From Anaerolineae bacterium (GTDB taxonomy: Bacteria; Chloroflexota; Anaerolineae; S016-19), in assembly GCA_027016315.1 (NCBI GenBank), contig JALWAP010000026.1, positions 1 through 45,035 on the forward strand: a DNA stretch of 45,035 nucleotides, written 5' to 3'. The notes under the pieces were generated by a model. The model had not been told where the DNA came from and made no database searches. It worked only from the letters and a program-made list of their open reading frames with translations. This document shows, piece by piece, positions 15,886 through 25,065 of the stretch; position 1 is the first letter of the stretch, and each line of letters opens with the position of its first letter. A program made the translations under genes and the position numbers.

Positions 15886-17397
15886 TTAGGAAAGGTTTTC
15901 CAGGAACTTCACCAGCAACCGGACGCCGAACCCGGTCGCTCCCTTTGGCGTAAGCGGATTCGGCTTATCCGTCCACACGGGACCGGCGATGTCCAGGTGA
16001 GCCCACGGCAGGTCTTCGGCGAATTCCTGCAGGAATAACGCCGCTGTGATCGCGGAAGCCCACCTTCCGCCGCTGTTTTTCACGTCCGCGAAGTCGCTTT
16101 TTATCAGCTCTTTGTACTTCTCGTACATCGGCATCCGCCAAACCGGCTCCGAAACCGATTTCGACGCCTGAGTGATCGACTCTGCGAGCCCTTCTTCCTT
16201 TGTGAAAAGCCCGGCAATTTCCTTGCCCAATGCCACGACGCATCCGCCGGTGAGCGTCGCCAGGTCTATCACGGACTTTGGTTTGTAATTCCTGGAAGCG
16301 TACGAAAGCAGGTCGGCGAGCACCATTCGGCCTTCGGCATCTGTGCTGATCACCTCTATCGTCTTGCCGTTCATGGCTTTCACGACGTCTCCCGGCCGGT
16401 ATGCGTTTCCGTCCGGCATGTTGTACGTGGCCCCGACCAACCCGACCAGGTTCACCGGCAGGCCAAGGCGGGCTGCTGCTTCCAGCGTGCCGATCACCAC
16501 CGCAGCCCCGCCCATGTCGGTCTTCATCCTCCACATCTCTTGAGACGGCTTTATGGAAATGCCACCTGTGTCGAAAGTGATGCCCTTCCCCACCAGCACG
16601 ACCGGGGGCTCCGATCTCTCCGCACCCCGGTACTCGAGCACGATGAACTGCGGTGGATCGTAAGAGCCTTGGGCCACGGCAAGGAAAGCACCCATTCCCA
16701 TTTGCGCCATCTCTTCGCGGCTGTAAACCGTGGCGGACACGGTCTCGAATTTCTCGGCGATCTGCAGGGCCACGCCTGCGAGGTAGGATGGAGATGCAAC
16801 GTTTGGCGGCAGGTTCACCAGGTCTCTCGTCCTGTACACCCCCATGGCGACTGCTTCCGAAGCATGCATCGCTTCCTGGAGCGCAGGGATCTTGCCTCCG
16901 TCCAGTTCCACGATGGATACCGTTTTCAGTTCGCGTCGTTTCGAATCTTCCTTTGACTTCTTGTCCGCATCGAAGCGATACAGGCCCAGCAGGATTCCCT
17001 CGGCGGTCGCCGCTGCTGCCTCTGCGTAGTCCATCCCTCCGGCTCCACCGCCGTGGACTATAGTTGCCATCCTCTCGATTCTCAGATCGCGAGCCCTGGA
17101 AGCCGAGATGGCTGCTGCCTCGCGGACGGTCTGGAGGTCGAAATCTTCCCGCTTCCCGAGCCCCACGATCAGCACTCTCTTCGCCGGGATCGCATCCCGT
17201 GTGTAGAGGAGGGCGGTCTCCAGGCGCTTGCCCTGGAAATCCCCCACCCGAATGACCTCGGAGATCGCGCCATCGAGCGCTTTGTCCACGGCTCCGGTGG
17301 CTCCGGTCGGCGAGGATACTCCCTCGAACAAGTTGACGACTATCAAATCCGAATCCACTCGATCGATGCTACCTTGCACAGCTCGAATTTCGGTCAT
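15886..17397 (-). CDS. pepA: Leucyl aminopeptidase (family M17)
   Basis: Cytosolic two-metal aminopeptidase (503 residues, normal length) that removes N-terminal residues from peptides. The N-terminal macro-like domain is followed by the catalytic domain with VLVGKGITFDTGGISIKP (metal Lys and Asp), MKTDMGGAA, and STDAEGRMVLADLL. The M17 signature is usually NTDAEGRL; here the first residue is Ser and the last Met, while the metal-binding Asp and Glu and catalytic Arg are kept. SDFADVKNSGG and AWAHLDIAG-like (LPWAHLDIAG) segments also match. AAAAGGAGGT directly precedes the ATG. The gene upstream on the minus strand is 320 bases away, behind repeat copy C, so pepA is probably its own unit. Confidence 0.95.
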   Translation of the reverse strand: MTEIRAVQGSIDRVDSDLIVVNLFEGVSSPTGATGAVDKALDGAISEVIRVGDFQGKRLETALLYTRDAIPAKRVLIVGLGKREDFDLQTVREAAAISASRARDLRIERMATIVHGGGAGGMDYAEAAAATAEGILLGLYRFDADKKSKEDSKRRELKTVSIVELDGGKIPALQEAMHASEAVAMGVYRTRDLVNLPPNVASPSYLAGVALQIAEKFETVSATVYSREEMAQMGMGAFLAVAQGSYDPPQFIVLEYRGAERSEPPVVLVGKGITFDTGGISIKPSQEMWRMKTDMGGAAVVIGTLEAAARLGLPVNLVGLVGATYNMPDGNAYRPGDVVKAMNGKTIEVISTDAEGRMVLADLLSYASRNYKPKSVIDLATLTGGCVVALGKEIAGLFTKEEGLAESITQASKSVSEPVWRMPMYEKYKELIKSDFADVKNSGGRWASAITAALFLQEFAEDLPWAHLDIAGPVWTDKPNPLTPKGATGFGVRLLVKFLENLS

Positions 17398-17506
17398 GTT
17401 ACCTCCTTTTCTGTTACGGTTAAGATCGGTACTTCGTGTTCTGAAAGAGCTTTTGCCAGGGTGCTCAACGGATCCCTGGATGCTGGTCGGGTACGCGCTT
17501 GCTTCC

Positions 17507-17688
17507 GAGTAGCTCCACAGCGCAATGCGCTACTCAAACGGGAAGAAAACCTGTCGGGATAGACTGAAAGGAACGCCAAGACGCAAAAGCTGCGTAAGGC
17601 ACAAAGAATCTCGAAAAGTCTTTGCGCCTCACTTGTCTTCACGCTTTTGCGTTGACATAACTCCACCACGGGTGTTTTCTTAGTAGCT
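17507..17688 (+). repeat. Dispersed intergenic repeat, copy C
   Basis: Third copy of the element seen at 11274-11624, same orientation on the plus strand and somewhat more diverged in the middle. Ends: GAGTAGCTCCACAGCGC and GGTGTTTTCTTAGTAGC. It fills most of the 322-base gap between pepA and the methyltransferase gene; nothing else is seen there. Confidence 0.85.
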
Positions 17689-17719
17689 GGTTTGTAACGC
17701 CGATTCCCTCCGGAGGTTT

Positions 17720-18607
17720 TCATTCTGGTTTGCGGAGCACGTAAAGTATCCACTCTTCGGCGTCGCTCAGGTCCAGGCCGCCCCAGGCTTTTTGCACGAA
17801 CTCGAGCTGGAGGCCGGTGGCCTTCGCCATCTTGTCGATCTCCGATGGCGTGTAAACCTGGTCGGCCAGGGTGTATTCGTCGGTCTTGCCGGTTGTCAGA
17901 TCGACGATGTAATACCGCTCGATGGATGCCTGCAGGTTTTCGTCCCAGTGGCGCTCGCCCAGGTGCAGGTATGGCGCATCTCCCCACAACCCGGTATCGT
18001 CCGTGAACCACCAGTTGCTTTCCCCACGATCCACTTTCTCCGGATCGAGCAGCTCGATGGCGAGCCTGCCGCCGGGCTTCAGCGCACCACCGAGTCGCTC
18101 CATCGCTTCGATGGCTCTTTCCCTGGGCATGACGGCAAACTGGCCGTAGAGGAGCAGGGAAGCATCGAAAGAATTCGCGGCCACGGCGGGCCGAAGCACG
18201 TCGGCCAGGTAGAACGCAACGTCGTTTCCCCGGCAGCGCTCGCTGGCGTAGTCGAGGGAAACGGGTGAGATGTCGAATCCGACGACGCTTATCCCCCGAC
18301 GGGCGAACATGCAGGCGTAGAGCCCGGGCCCGCACGTGGCGTCCAGTAGCCGGTCGCCCGGGGAGAGGTGTAAAGCCTCCATGAGGTACCCCACCTGCAG
18401 CTCGATTTCGTTCAGTGGGCGGGAAGCAGCGCCGTGGGTCTGGTCGAGGTGCAGTTGCAGCATCCTGCGGCCGAAATCCGGATCGCTCCAGGGGAAAGTC
18501 TCTCCGTCCACGAAAGGGGTCGGCGGCTGGCGGCGGCGGTATATCCGCCACAGCGACGCCCACAGGTTGCGACCCTTTTCGCAGGAAAAGCCTTCTGCTT
18601 GACTCAT
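17720..18607 (-). CDS. SAM-dependent methyltransferase, class I
   Basis: Seen in 295 residues: motif I DRLLDATCGPGLYACMFARRG near residue 85, an acidic end of strand 2 (VVGFDIS), LADVLRP (motif II region), and LGGALKPGGRLAIELLDPE (motif III). The C-terminal half has an antiparallel sheet pattern with many aromatic residues (GLWGDAPYLHLGERHW). The substrate is unknown. Its ATG overlaps the TGA of the isomerase-like gene upstream on the minus strand (ATGA), so they are co-translated and the two products may act in one pathway. Confidence 0.87.
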   Translation of the reverse strand: MSQAEGFSCEKGRNLWASLWRIYRRRQPPTPFVDGETFPWSDPDFGRRMLQLHLDQTHGAASRPLNEIELQVGYLMEALHLSPGDRLLDATCGPGLYACMFARRGISVVGFDISPVSLDYASERCRGNDVAFYLADVLRPAVAANSFDASLLLYGQFAVMPRERAIEAMERLGGALKPGGRLAIELLDPEKVDRGESNWWFTDDTGLWGDAPYLHLGERHWDENLQASIERYYIVDLTTGKTDEYTLADQVYTPSEIDKMAKATGLQLEFVQKAWGGLDLSDAEEWILYVLRKPE

Positions 18608-19419
18608 CCTTCCAGCAGCTTCTTGACGCTCGAAAGCGCCCTGGATGCTATCTCCTCGGCATGGAGACCACGATACTTGCTCCCGTTTACCTCGACGCTG
18701 TAGGCTCCGTCGAACCCTATGGACTCCAGGGCATCGACGATGCTCCGAAGATCTACTACGCCTTCACCCGGCAGAAGCTTGTCTGATTCGTCTGCGGCAT
18801 TGGGTGGTGCATCTGCCACCTGAACGAACGCTATCTCGTCGGGAGACATCTCTTTGATCTCTTCGATTGAACCCCCGCCAAGGTGGAAGTGGAACGTATC
18901 CAGCACTATGCCGATCTTTCCCGGGGCTACTTCGTCGATCAGCTTTCTCGCTTCGGTCAGGGTGGAGACCGGAGAGTCCGGGTATCCGGTGAACTCGAAC
19001 GCGAGACTTACCTGCCCGAACAGAGGAGCGATGCTGTGGTAGAGGGAAAGCAGGTCCTTGAGCTTCGCTCTGGATTCGGCTTTTGAAGGCGCTTTGGCGG
19101 GCGGCTTGCCGACAGAGGCCGCGATCCACTTTGCCCCCAGTTTTGCAGCGGAAGAAGCCATCGCATAGCATTGGGATTCGAGGGCAGCTTCGCCTTCCCT
19201 GTCCTGAAAAGGGATGTCGTCGAGCAGGCTGATGGCGTGTGCGGTAACGCCGGATTTCTTCAGGAGCTTGGAAAGGAAAGTGAGGCTGCCGCCTTTCAGC
19301 GCTATCACGAGTTTCTCGTCCCTCAGCTCCACGAAATCGAACCCGGTTTCTCCTGCAATCTTTATGTCGGTCGCGAGGCCGGTATCGGGCAAAGTAACGC
19401 TGCTGATCCCTACGATCAC
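18604..19419 (-). CDS. Sugar phosphate isomerase/epimerase family TIM-barrel protein
   Basis: AP-endonuclease-2/xylose-isomerase-like barrel (271 residues). Seen: VGISSVTLPD at the start, FDFVELRDE after strand 2, LAFEFTGYPDSP with a putative metal Glu, IGIVLDTFHFHLGG with Asp and His, IAFVQVADAPP, and a final YSVEVNG. These match the spaced metal ligands of hydroxypyruvate isomerase/IolE-like enzymes. The exact substrate is not deducible. Start is GTG 19419 with GAGGAGGTAGCAG before it. First gene of a two-gene minus-strand unit with the methyltransferase. Confidence 0.85.
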   Translation of the reverse strand: MIVGISSVTLPDTGLATDIKIAGETGFDFVELRDEKLVIALKGGSLTFLSKLLKKSGVTAHAISLLDDIPFQDREGEAALESQCYAMASSAAKLGAKWIAASVGKPPAKAPSKAESRAKLKDLLSLYHSIAPLFGQVSLAFEFTGYPDSPVSTLTEARKLIDEVAPGKIGIVLDTFHFHLGGGSIEEIKEMSPDEIAFVQVADAPPNAADESDKLLPGEGVVDLRSIVDALESIGFDGAYSVEVNGSKYRGLHAEEIASRALSSVKKLLEG

Positions 19420-19840
19420 CTGCTACCTCCTCTTCAGAGTTTAGATTGCCCTGGTTTGGGCGGTAGTCCGTTTGACATTCTCCCAGTTTTTGGCTGTTTT
19501 AGCAAGGTTTCCCTTCTGGCCTTTGGACACGGGTTCGGGCATGTCGTAGGCTGTAGGGGGCGGCATCCCGAACTCTATGCCAAGGGAAAGTTCGGTGCGT
19601 CTCGAGTGGTGTAAAGTTGCTTGGAGGCTGCGGATTCACTCAGGGGTAGGGGTATCGGGATCGACCGGATAGCGCGCTTCAAGCCTCGAGGGTGTTTGGG
19701 TTCGTCTCTATCTTCGTAGTGTTCATGCAGTTTTGGGAAGCTCGGTAGGAATAAGCCCCTTGTGGAATATATGTGGAGCTATGTTCCTAACAGAGTACGC
19801 GATTATAGAGCGTTACAGTACGTCGTTGAGAGGTTCTTCT
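19420..19840. other. Intergenic stretch with no gene recognised
   Basis: About 420 bases between the minus-strand isomerase-like gene and the promoter of the surface-protein gene. ORFs listed here are weak and lack ribosome sites. No repeat copy or RNA gene was recognised. Confidence 0.5.
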
Positions 19841-19869
19841 TTGCCATTGGTGGGGGCGTGTGCTAAAAT
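19841..19869 (+). promoter_or_regulatory. Promoter of the large surface protein gene
   Basis: TTGCCA, 17-base spacer, TAAAAT with an extended TGC. It gives a leader of about 165 bases. Confidence 0.65.
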
Positions 19870-19955
19870 CCTCTGCAGTTTTGGTGGAGAACATGGGAAT
19901 AGTCGCTTTTGGATCGTGCACCAAGAGAAGAACACTATCGTTTGTTCGAAAATCC

Positions 19956-20020
19956 TCCCGAAGCCTTCGGGAAATTTCCCCGCGTCGATGATCTTCAGGA
20001 AACGCGGGAATTTTACGTCT
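19956..20020 (+). promoter_or_regulatory. Structured leader with overlapping hairpins
   Basis: TCCCGAA/TTCGGGA (19956-19972), the palindrome GGGAAATTTCCC (19969-19980) and CCCGCGT/ACGCGGG followed by AATTTTA (19979-20012) overlap one another, so not all can form together. The last resembles a terminator directly before the GGAGGAG ribosome site of the gene at 20040. Confidence 0.4.
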
Positions 20021-20039
20021 TGGAGGAGTATCGATAGCA

Positions 20040-23000
20040 ATGGAAAGTGAAAATAGCCGGTTCCTGGAGAGGTTCACCGATTGGTTGGAGAAGAAGGGCG
20101 GTTCCAAGTTCCTTGGGGTGCTGATTCCTGTTTTGTTGATAATCAGTCTGCTCCTTCCCCCCATTTCCCTTGGGGCGAGGGTCGTTTCTGCCGGGTACAG
20201 AAGCATTCCAGCCAAGTCCGGCGGCGGAGTCGCGGACCCCGACGGCACGCAGATTACGTTCCCTGCAGAGGGCCTGAGCGGGAATATCCGCGCCAAGCTT
20301 TCTTCCATCCCACGGGAGGTTTTCCTGAAACGGGAGGATGATAAGGATCTGCGCAAGGCTGCTTCCTCGATCCCTGACACAATTGTGATGAAGAGCCCCC
20401 TGTATCGGCTTTCCATCAAGGGCCCTGCTCCGAAGAAGATCGTGATCTCCGTGCCGATTCCAAACAACTCGGAGCCTTTCGAAACCTTGGACCTGTACGC
20501 GTGGAACGGATCCAAATGGCTTTGGATGCCGAGTAAGCTAATTAAGGAAGACGAGGTTCTCGAATCGCACCTCGGTGCGCCCGTTGAGTACTTCGCCGTA
20601 TTTCAGACGAAACGCCAGCCGCAGATGGCAGGCTTGTTCTGGGGCTCGAAAAGCGGGGTCCCTGCAAAGGGGGCTTCTGTGTTGAGTTACGTCTTCCCTC
20701 TCAGCTACTCCCTTAAAGACGATCAGGGCGACTTGAAGACCGACTTTTCGCCGGACGAGCTTTCCAAAGCTGAGAATGCGTCTTACACCGTCGTTCCGGT
20801 CGTCAGAAACTGGCAGGCCGGCAAGGAAGGTGGGGTGGCGCTGGTTCGAACCGATTTGGTAGATAACACCTTGAAGTCGGAGAAAGCCAGCAAGCAACTG
20901 ATTGGCAACATCGTCGATCTCACGGTGGGTGGTCTGTATCCGGGCGTGGTGCTGGATTTCCGGAATGTCGATGTTAACCTGAGGGGGGAGTTCTCCGCTT
21001 TCGTGAAGTCCCTGGCGGAGGCACTCCACGCCAAGAACAAGCAACTTGCCGTCCGCGTCGATACGCCCAGGCAAATCGCCGAGGACAGGTTCGAGACGGG
21101 TGCGTATGATTGGACGGTGATAGGCGAGGCGGCTGATACGGTCATAGTAGATGCTCCGGTCGATCCTACGGCGTACAAACCGGATGGTCACATGGATCAG
21201 CTTGCTATCTGGAGCGTGGGGCACGTCCAGCGACAGAAATTGCATTTCGTCTTGCCTGGTCGGAGTGTGGAAAGGGCTGGAAACTATTACCTGCTCCTTC
21301 CGTACGAAAAAGCAGTGCTTCCCTTGCTCGGCAAGGTCAAGGTCGAGGGAGACGAAAAGCCGGGGGCACAGGTGACGGTTTCCATGCAGTCTGACCGGAT
21401 CGTCTCTCCGCTTCAACTTGATTCCACTCTGCACCAGAAGTGGTTTGCATACAAGGACAACAGCGGTAACGAGCGCATAGTGTGGCTGGAAGATGCCGAA
21501 AGCCTTCAGTACAAGCTTTCGTTGATCAGCCGCTACAACATCAACGGCATCGATCTCGATAACCTTCCTGGCGGTTCTGGTTCCGATATCCCTGTGTGGA
21601 GCCTTCTGGAAGCTTTCGTCAAGGATAAGCTCGACAAGTTTGCGGTGTCCGAGCCTGTGGAGGTTGTGTTCAAGGTAAAGGACGGGGACAAAGTCGTGGC
21701 GACTGCGAAGGCCAACATTCAGAACCCTAAGGCCACGCTCAAGCTCCCGGACAAGGTGGAAAATGGGTTGAGCGTGGAGGCATCGGTGGCTGTGGGCGAT
21801 GCAGTCGTGAGCGCTCCGGTCTCGGCGAAGCTGGCCGTTGCTGCCTCCCCCGCGCAGGAAAAGCAGAATTCGCCTTCGCCTAATCCTACCCCGTCGCCCA
21901 CGCCGACTCCAGAGGCCTCTTCTTCGCCGGTCTTGACCACGGAAGACCCGATCAACCTCCGATCCGGTCCTGGGACTGCGTATCCCGTCAAGGGGAAGAG
22001 CAAGCCTGGGAAGGAGTACAAAATCGTCGGCAAGAACAAAGATGGCACGTGGTGGCAGATCGAAGTTGATGGGCAGAAGCTTTGGATATCTGCCAAATAC
22101 AGCAAAGCCACCGGCGATCTGACCCAAGTAGCAGTGGTCAAGAACATTCCGAAGCCTCCGGCCCGACCGGTTACCGCTCCGGTGTCCCATGCTGCTGCAG
22201 GCTTCTTCGACTATGGGATTCAGGCCCATATGGTGGACAACAACCAGGCCCCCAGGGTAATGGCGGCGATCAACGACCTGGGATTCCACTGGGTCAAGCA
22301 GCAGGTCGAATGGAAGCGATTCGAGCCGAGCAAAGGCAACTATCAGTGGGGCCCGCTTGATTACATCGTCAATGTGGCACAGCAACACGGCGTGAAGGTG
22401 ATGTTCAGCGTGGCGAAGGCTCCTCGCTGGGCTCGTCCTGCGAACGCGGACTTCAGCGTGGAAGGGCCTCCTTCCAACCCGAAGGACTTCGGGGATTTCA
22501 TGGGCGCTCTGGCGAAGCGGTATTGCGGGCGTGTTGGCGCCGTGGAGGCGTGGAATGAGCAGAACATCAACTACGAGTGGGGTAACGAGCCTCCTGATCC
22601 AGGAAGGTATGTTCAATTGCTTGCCGCCGCATATCGTGCCGTCAAGGCAGCGTGCCCGCAGATGATCGTGATCAGCGGTGCTCTGACCCCTGCGGGTAAC
22701 GTCACCATAGGAGGACAGTGGCGTGCGGTGGACGATGTCAATTACCTGACCGCCATGTACCAGCATGGTCTCAAGAACTACTGCGACGCCGTGGGTGCCC
22801 ACCCAAGCGGCTTCAACGTGGCTCCGTGGGTCCACGGTGGAGCGGAGGCGTGCCAGTTCATCACTCAGCGGCACGCCAGGTTCCGCGGACCGTGCAATTC
22901 GCCGCACCATTCCTGGAGCTTCAGGAGCACCATGGAAATGTACAGGAACGTGATGGTTCGGTTCGGCGATGCGAACAAGCGGATATGGCCTACAGAGTTT

Positions 23001-23252
23001 GGCTGGGCGTCCAGTGATACCCCGGCTCCTGGGTACGAATACGCCGCAGACAATTCGAGGCAGGATCAGGCGGAATGGACTGTCAAGGCGTACCAGATGA
23101 TGAAAGCCTGGGGCTGGGTAGGTGTGGCGTTCCTCTGGAACCTGAACTTTGCTGTTGTCGCTCCTGGTTCTGAGATGGCGCAATGGGGAATCGTGGATCC
23201 GGCATGGAATCCGTATCCGGTGTACCTGGCTCTCAAGAGCATGCCTAAATAA
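20040..23252 (+). CDS. Large secreted multi-domain protein: GH18-like, SH3b and glycosidase domains
   Basis: Membrane-anchored surface protein (1070 residues). Residues about 22-48 form a membrane helix. A beta-rich region follows. Around 250-530 lies a GH18-type barrel like the YaaH/spore-hydrolase group: [10 protein letters not shown] near residue 303 and a closing [23 protein letters not shown]. The catalytic Glu expected after DF (family DFEN) is Arg here, so this domain is probably a binder. After a Pro/Ser/Thr linker an SH3b domain (INLRSGPG near 637, [16 protein letters not shown]) precedes a clan-A glycosidase-like barrel from about 720, with WNEQN (acid/base, ~838) and WPTEFGW (nucleophile, ~982). 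Cell-wall or exopolysaccharide binding and cleavage is likely. GGAGGAG lies before the ATG. The next gene encodes a paralogous glycosidase domain. Confidence 0.85.
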   Translation: MESENSRFLERFTDWLEKKGGSKFLGVLIPVLLIISLLLPPISLGARVVSAGYRSIPAKSGGGVADPDGTQITFPAEGLSGNIRAKLSSIPREVFLKREDDKDLRKAASSIPDTIVMKSPLYRLSIKGPAPKKIVISVPIPNNSEPFETLDLYAWNGSKWLWMPSKLIKEDEVLESHLGAPVEYFAVFQTKRQPQMAGLFWGSKSGVPAKGASVLSYVFPLSYSLKDDQGDLKTDFSPDELSKAENASYTVVPVVRNWQAGKEGGVALVRTDLVDNTLKSEKASKQLIGNIVDLTVGGLYPGVVLDFRNVDVNLRGEFSAFVKSLAEALHAKNKQLAVRVDTPRQIAEDRFETGAYDWTVIGEAADTVIVDAPVDPTAYKPDGHMDQLAIWSVGHVQRQKLHFVLPGRSVERAGNYYLLLPYEKAVLPLLGKVKVEGDEKPGAQVTVSMQSDRIVSPLQLDSTLHQKWFAYKDNSGNERIVWLEDAESLQYKLSLISRYNINGIDLDNLPGGSGSDIPVWSLLEAFVKDKLDKFAVSEPVEVVFKVKDGDKVVATAKANIQNPKATLKLPDKVENGLSVEASVAVGDAVVSAPVSAKLAVAASPAQEKQNSPSPNPTPSPTPTPEASSSPVLTTEDPINLRSGPGTAYPVKGKSKPGKEYKIVGKNKDGTWWQIEVDGQKLWISAKYSKATGDLTQVAVVKNIPKPPARPVTAPVSHAAAGFFDYGIQAHMVDNNQAPRVMAAINDLGFHWVKQQVEWKRFEPSKGNYQWGPLDYIVNVAQQHGVKVMFSVAKAPRWARPANADFSVEGPPSNPKDFGDFMGALAKRYCGRVGAVEAWNEQNINYEWGNEPPDPGRYVQLLAAAYRAVKAACPQMIVISGALTPAGNVTIGGQWRAVDDVNYLTAMYQHGLKNYCDAVGAHPSGFNVAPWVHGGAEACQFITQRHARFRGPCNSPHHSWSFRSTMEMYRNVMVRFGDANKRIWPTEFGWASSDTPAPGYEYAADNSRQDQAEWTVKAYQMMKAWGWVGVAFLWNLNFAVVAPGSEMAQWGIVDPAWNPYPVYLALKSMPK

Positions 23253-23269
23253 CCAGGAGCTTTCTGCAG

Positions 23270-23305
23270 GCGCGGAAAGGTGGGTTCTTTTCGCGCTTGC
23301 TTTTT
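23270..23305 (+). terminator. Terminator between the two glycosidase genes
   Basis: GCGCGGAAAG pairs with CTTTTCGCGC (ten pairs, one GT) over a seven-base loop, followed by TTGCTTTTT. Some transcription may pass it, since the next gene starts 13 bases later with no promoter seen. Confidence 0.75.
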
Positions 23306-23317
23306 GGAGAGGGAAAG

Positions 23318-24730
23318 ATGAAAAACGTCAAAGCAATGTCTCTGGCAGTCGTGCTGGCAATCTTGGTGAGTTCGTGCACTTTTCCTGCAGGAATCACTCC
23401 CAGGTCCGCGAGCCCTACGGCAAGCGCGACCCCTACCCGCACTGTGACTGTGGTACCATCTCCAACTATGAGGCCTGCTACAGCGACTTTCACGTCGGAG
23501 CCGTCGGCCACTCCGTCGCCAACGCCTGCGCCCACCGATACGGCGACTCCCTCGCCGTCTCCGTCGGCCACCAGCACGAACACCCCAGTGCCTCCGTCGC
23601 CAACGCCGAAGCCTACCGCGGTACCGCCCACGCCCACAACAGTTCCGGCGGGAAATCCTGGAATCCCGTTTGGGGATGTGATGACTTCTCCGGACTATGG
23701 GGTACAGGCGTTTCTGTGGTGGCGTCCTGGCATAGCGGATAGGGACCTGGGGTTGATCAAGGACGCTGGTTTCCGATGGGTCAAACAATGGTTTGCCTGG
23801 AAGGACATAGAGATTGCTCCGGGGAAATATGATTGGTCGCACGCCGATAGGATAGTCAAGCAGGCACACGACGAATTCCAGTTGAAGATTCTGGCGCGCA
23901 CCGATAGAGCTCCGGCGTGGGCTGGCGAGCCTCCCGATGACGCCCAGGCCTATGCCAATTTCCTTCATGCCCTGGCGTCCAGATATCGGGGGAGGATTCA
24001 GGCATATCAGGTGTGGAACGAGCCAAACCTCGCCAGGGAGTGGGGAGGAAAGAGGCCCGACCCTGTTGGTTATGCCAGGATGTTGAGGCTTGCGTATCAG
24101 GCCATCAAGAGCGCCGATCCTAATGCTATTGTGATTAGCGCGGGGATGTCTCCCACTGGCACCAACGATCAGACTGCCATGCCCGATGACCTTTACATCG
24201 AGAAGCTCTACCAGGCTATGGGGAACAACAGCGACGGGTACTTTGATATGCTGGGGGTTCACGCAGCGGGCTACAAGGCTCCGCCTGAGCTCGATCCGGC
24301 GGAGGCGAAAGCCAACAAAGCGCTCTATGGCGGCGAGCGGTTCTTCTGCTTCAGACACGTGGAGGACATTCGTAAGATAATGGTAGCCCATGGAGACGCC
24401 GGAAAGCGAATTGCAATCTTGGAGTTCGGCTGGACCAGCGATAAAGTGCATCCTTCCTACAGCTGGCATGCGGTATCGGAACAACAGAAAGCCGATTACA
24501 TCGTCCGGGCGTTCAAGTGGGCGAAAGAGCATTGGACTCCCTGGATCGCGGTAATGACGTTGATATACATGCCGGATTCCGACTGGACCGAGCAAGATGA
24601 GCAGTACTGGTGGTCTATCACAAGGCCGATGAAGATCAACGAATGGAAACCACTTCCGGCTTACATTGAAGTGTGTGAGTACCTGAATTCCTTGAAAGGA
24701 CAGAGATGTCCTAAGGCTCCAAAGGGCTAA
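23318..24730 (+). CDS. Lipoprotein with clan-A glycosidase domain
   Basis: A 470-residue lipoprotein: hydrophobic start, lipobox VSSC with Cys at residue 20, a linker of roughly 85 residues made of Pro, Thr, Ser and Ala, then a barrel paralogous to the C-terminal domain of the preceding gene product. WNEPN near residue 233 gives the acid/base Glu and AILEFGW near 367 the nucleophile Glu; [18 protein letters not shown] and DYGVQAF align with the paralogue. GH39/GH5-like activity on a polysaccharide is the best reading; the substrate is unknown. The start at 23318 has GGAGAGGG upstream; the ORF-track start at 23297 lies in the terminator. Confidence 0.87.
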   Translation: MKNVKAMSLAVVLAILVSSCTFPAGITPRSASPTASATPTRTVTVVPSPTMRPATATFTSEPSATPSPTPAPTDTATPSPSPSATSTNTPVPPSPTPKPTAVPPTPTTVPAGNPGIPFGDVMTSPDYGVQAFLWWRPGIADRDLGLIKDAGFRWVKQWFAWKDIEIAPGKYDWSHADRIVKQAHDEFQLKILARTDRAPAWAGEPPDDAQAYANFLHALASRYRGRIQAYQVWNEPNLAREWGGKRPDPVGYARMLRLAYQAIKSADPNAIVISAGMSPTGTNDQTAMPDDLYIEKLYQAMGNNSDGYFDMLGVHAAGYKAPPELDPAEAKANKALYGGERFFCFRHVEDIRKIMVAHGDAGKRIAILEFGWTSDKVHPSYSWHAVSEQQKADYIVRAFKWAKEHWTPWIAVMTLIYMPDSDWTEQDEQYWWSITRPMKINEWKPLPAYIEVCEYLNSLKGQRCPKAPKG

Positions 24731-24744
24731 TGGTTGGGTTTCGG

Positions 24745-24774
24745 ACGGGGGACGGTGGCGGTATTGTCCCCCGT
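24745..24774 (+). terminator. Terminator of the lipoprotein glycosidase gene
   Basis: ACGGGGGAC pairs perfectly with GTCCCCCGT over a 12-base loop, 14 bases after the stop. The tail is TGTGGTATACTTTTG, not a pure T-run. Confidence 0.6.
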
Positions 24775-24846
24775 TGTGGTATACTTTTGAAGAGTTCGAT
24801 CGGACACGTGGATGTGCCTATGAGGTTTGTTTAGACTTTTGTTCTT

Positions 24847-24875
24847 TTGACATGCGGTTGTATTCTCAATATAAT
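24847..24875 (+). promoter_or_regulatory. Consensus promoter of LIV operon 1
   Basis: TTGACA, exactly 17 bases, TATAAT: a perfect sigma70-type match. Transcription should begin near 24882, about 185 bases before the ATG. Confidence 0.9.
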
Positions 24876-24881
24876 CTCAGC

Positions 24882-25060
24882 TTAGGTGCCATCGTGGCAC
24901 TTCTCTGACCTTCGTTGTGCTGACATCGTTTTTGGGTATGGAGGTTTTCTTTAACAGAAATCAAGGATTTGAGGGGGTGATATACCTTGTGTGAAAACCT
25001 TGGGGGTGGGTACCCCGAACCGGAAAACCTCGGATCACAAAATCTTTTGAGGAGGAGGAA
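24882..25060 (+). promoter_or_regulatory. Structured mRNA leader of LIV operon 1
   Basis: A hairpin GTGCCA-TCG-TGGCAC (24886-24900) sits at the predicted 5' end. AGGTTTTC (24942-24949) is complementary to two later GAAAACCT copies (24993-25000 and 25023-25030), which would give mutually exclusive stems. GGGGT-GGGT-ACCCC forms a further hairpin between them. No known riboswitch class was recognised. Confidence 0.45.
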
Positions 25061-25065
25061 GGCGT

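Noticed and set aside
20538-23183. 881-residue minus-strand ORF opposite the large surface protein
   Set aside because: Rich in Arg/His as antisense frames are, without motifs or ribosome site; the plus-strand product has clear domains.
23400-23660. Short repeats in the Pro/Thr linker as a CRISPR-like or minisatellite array
   Set aside because: The repetition is codon-level low complexity within an open reading frame encoding a lipoprotein linker; no regular spacer-repeat pattern.
24996-25020. T-box riboswitch (GGGTGGGTACC resembles GGGTGGNACC)
   Set aside because: There is one extra base in the bulge, no downstream CCC partner for the antiterminator, no Stem I AG bulge or specifier loop recognised, and the segment folds better as GGGGT-GGGT-ACCCC.
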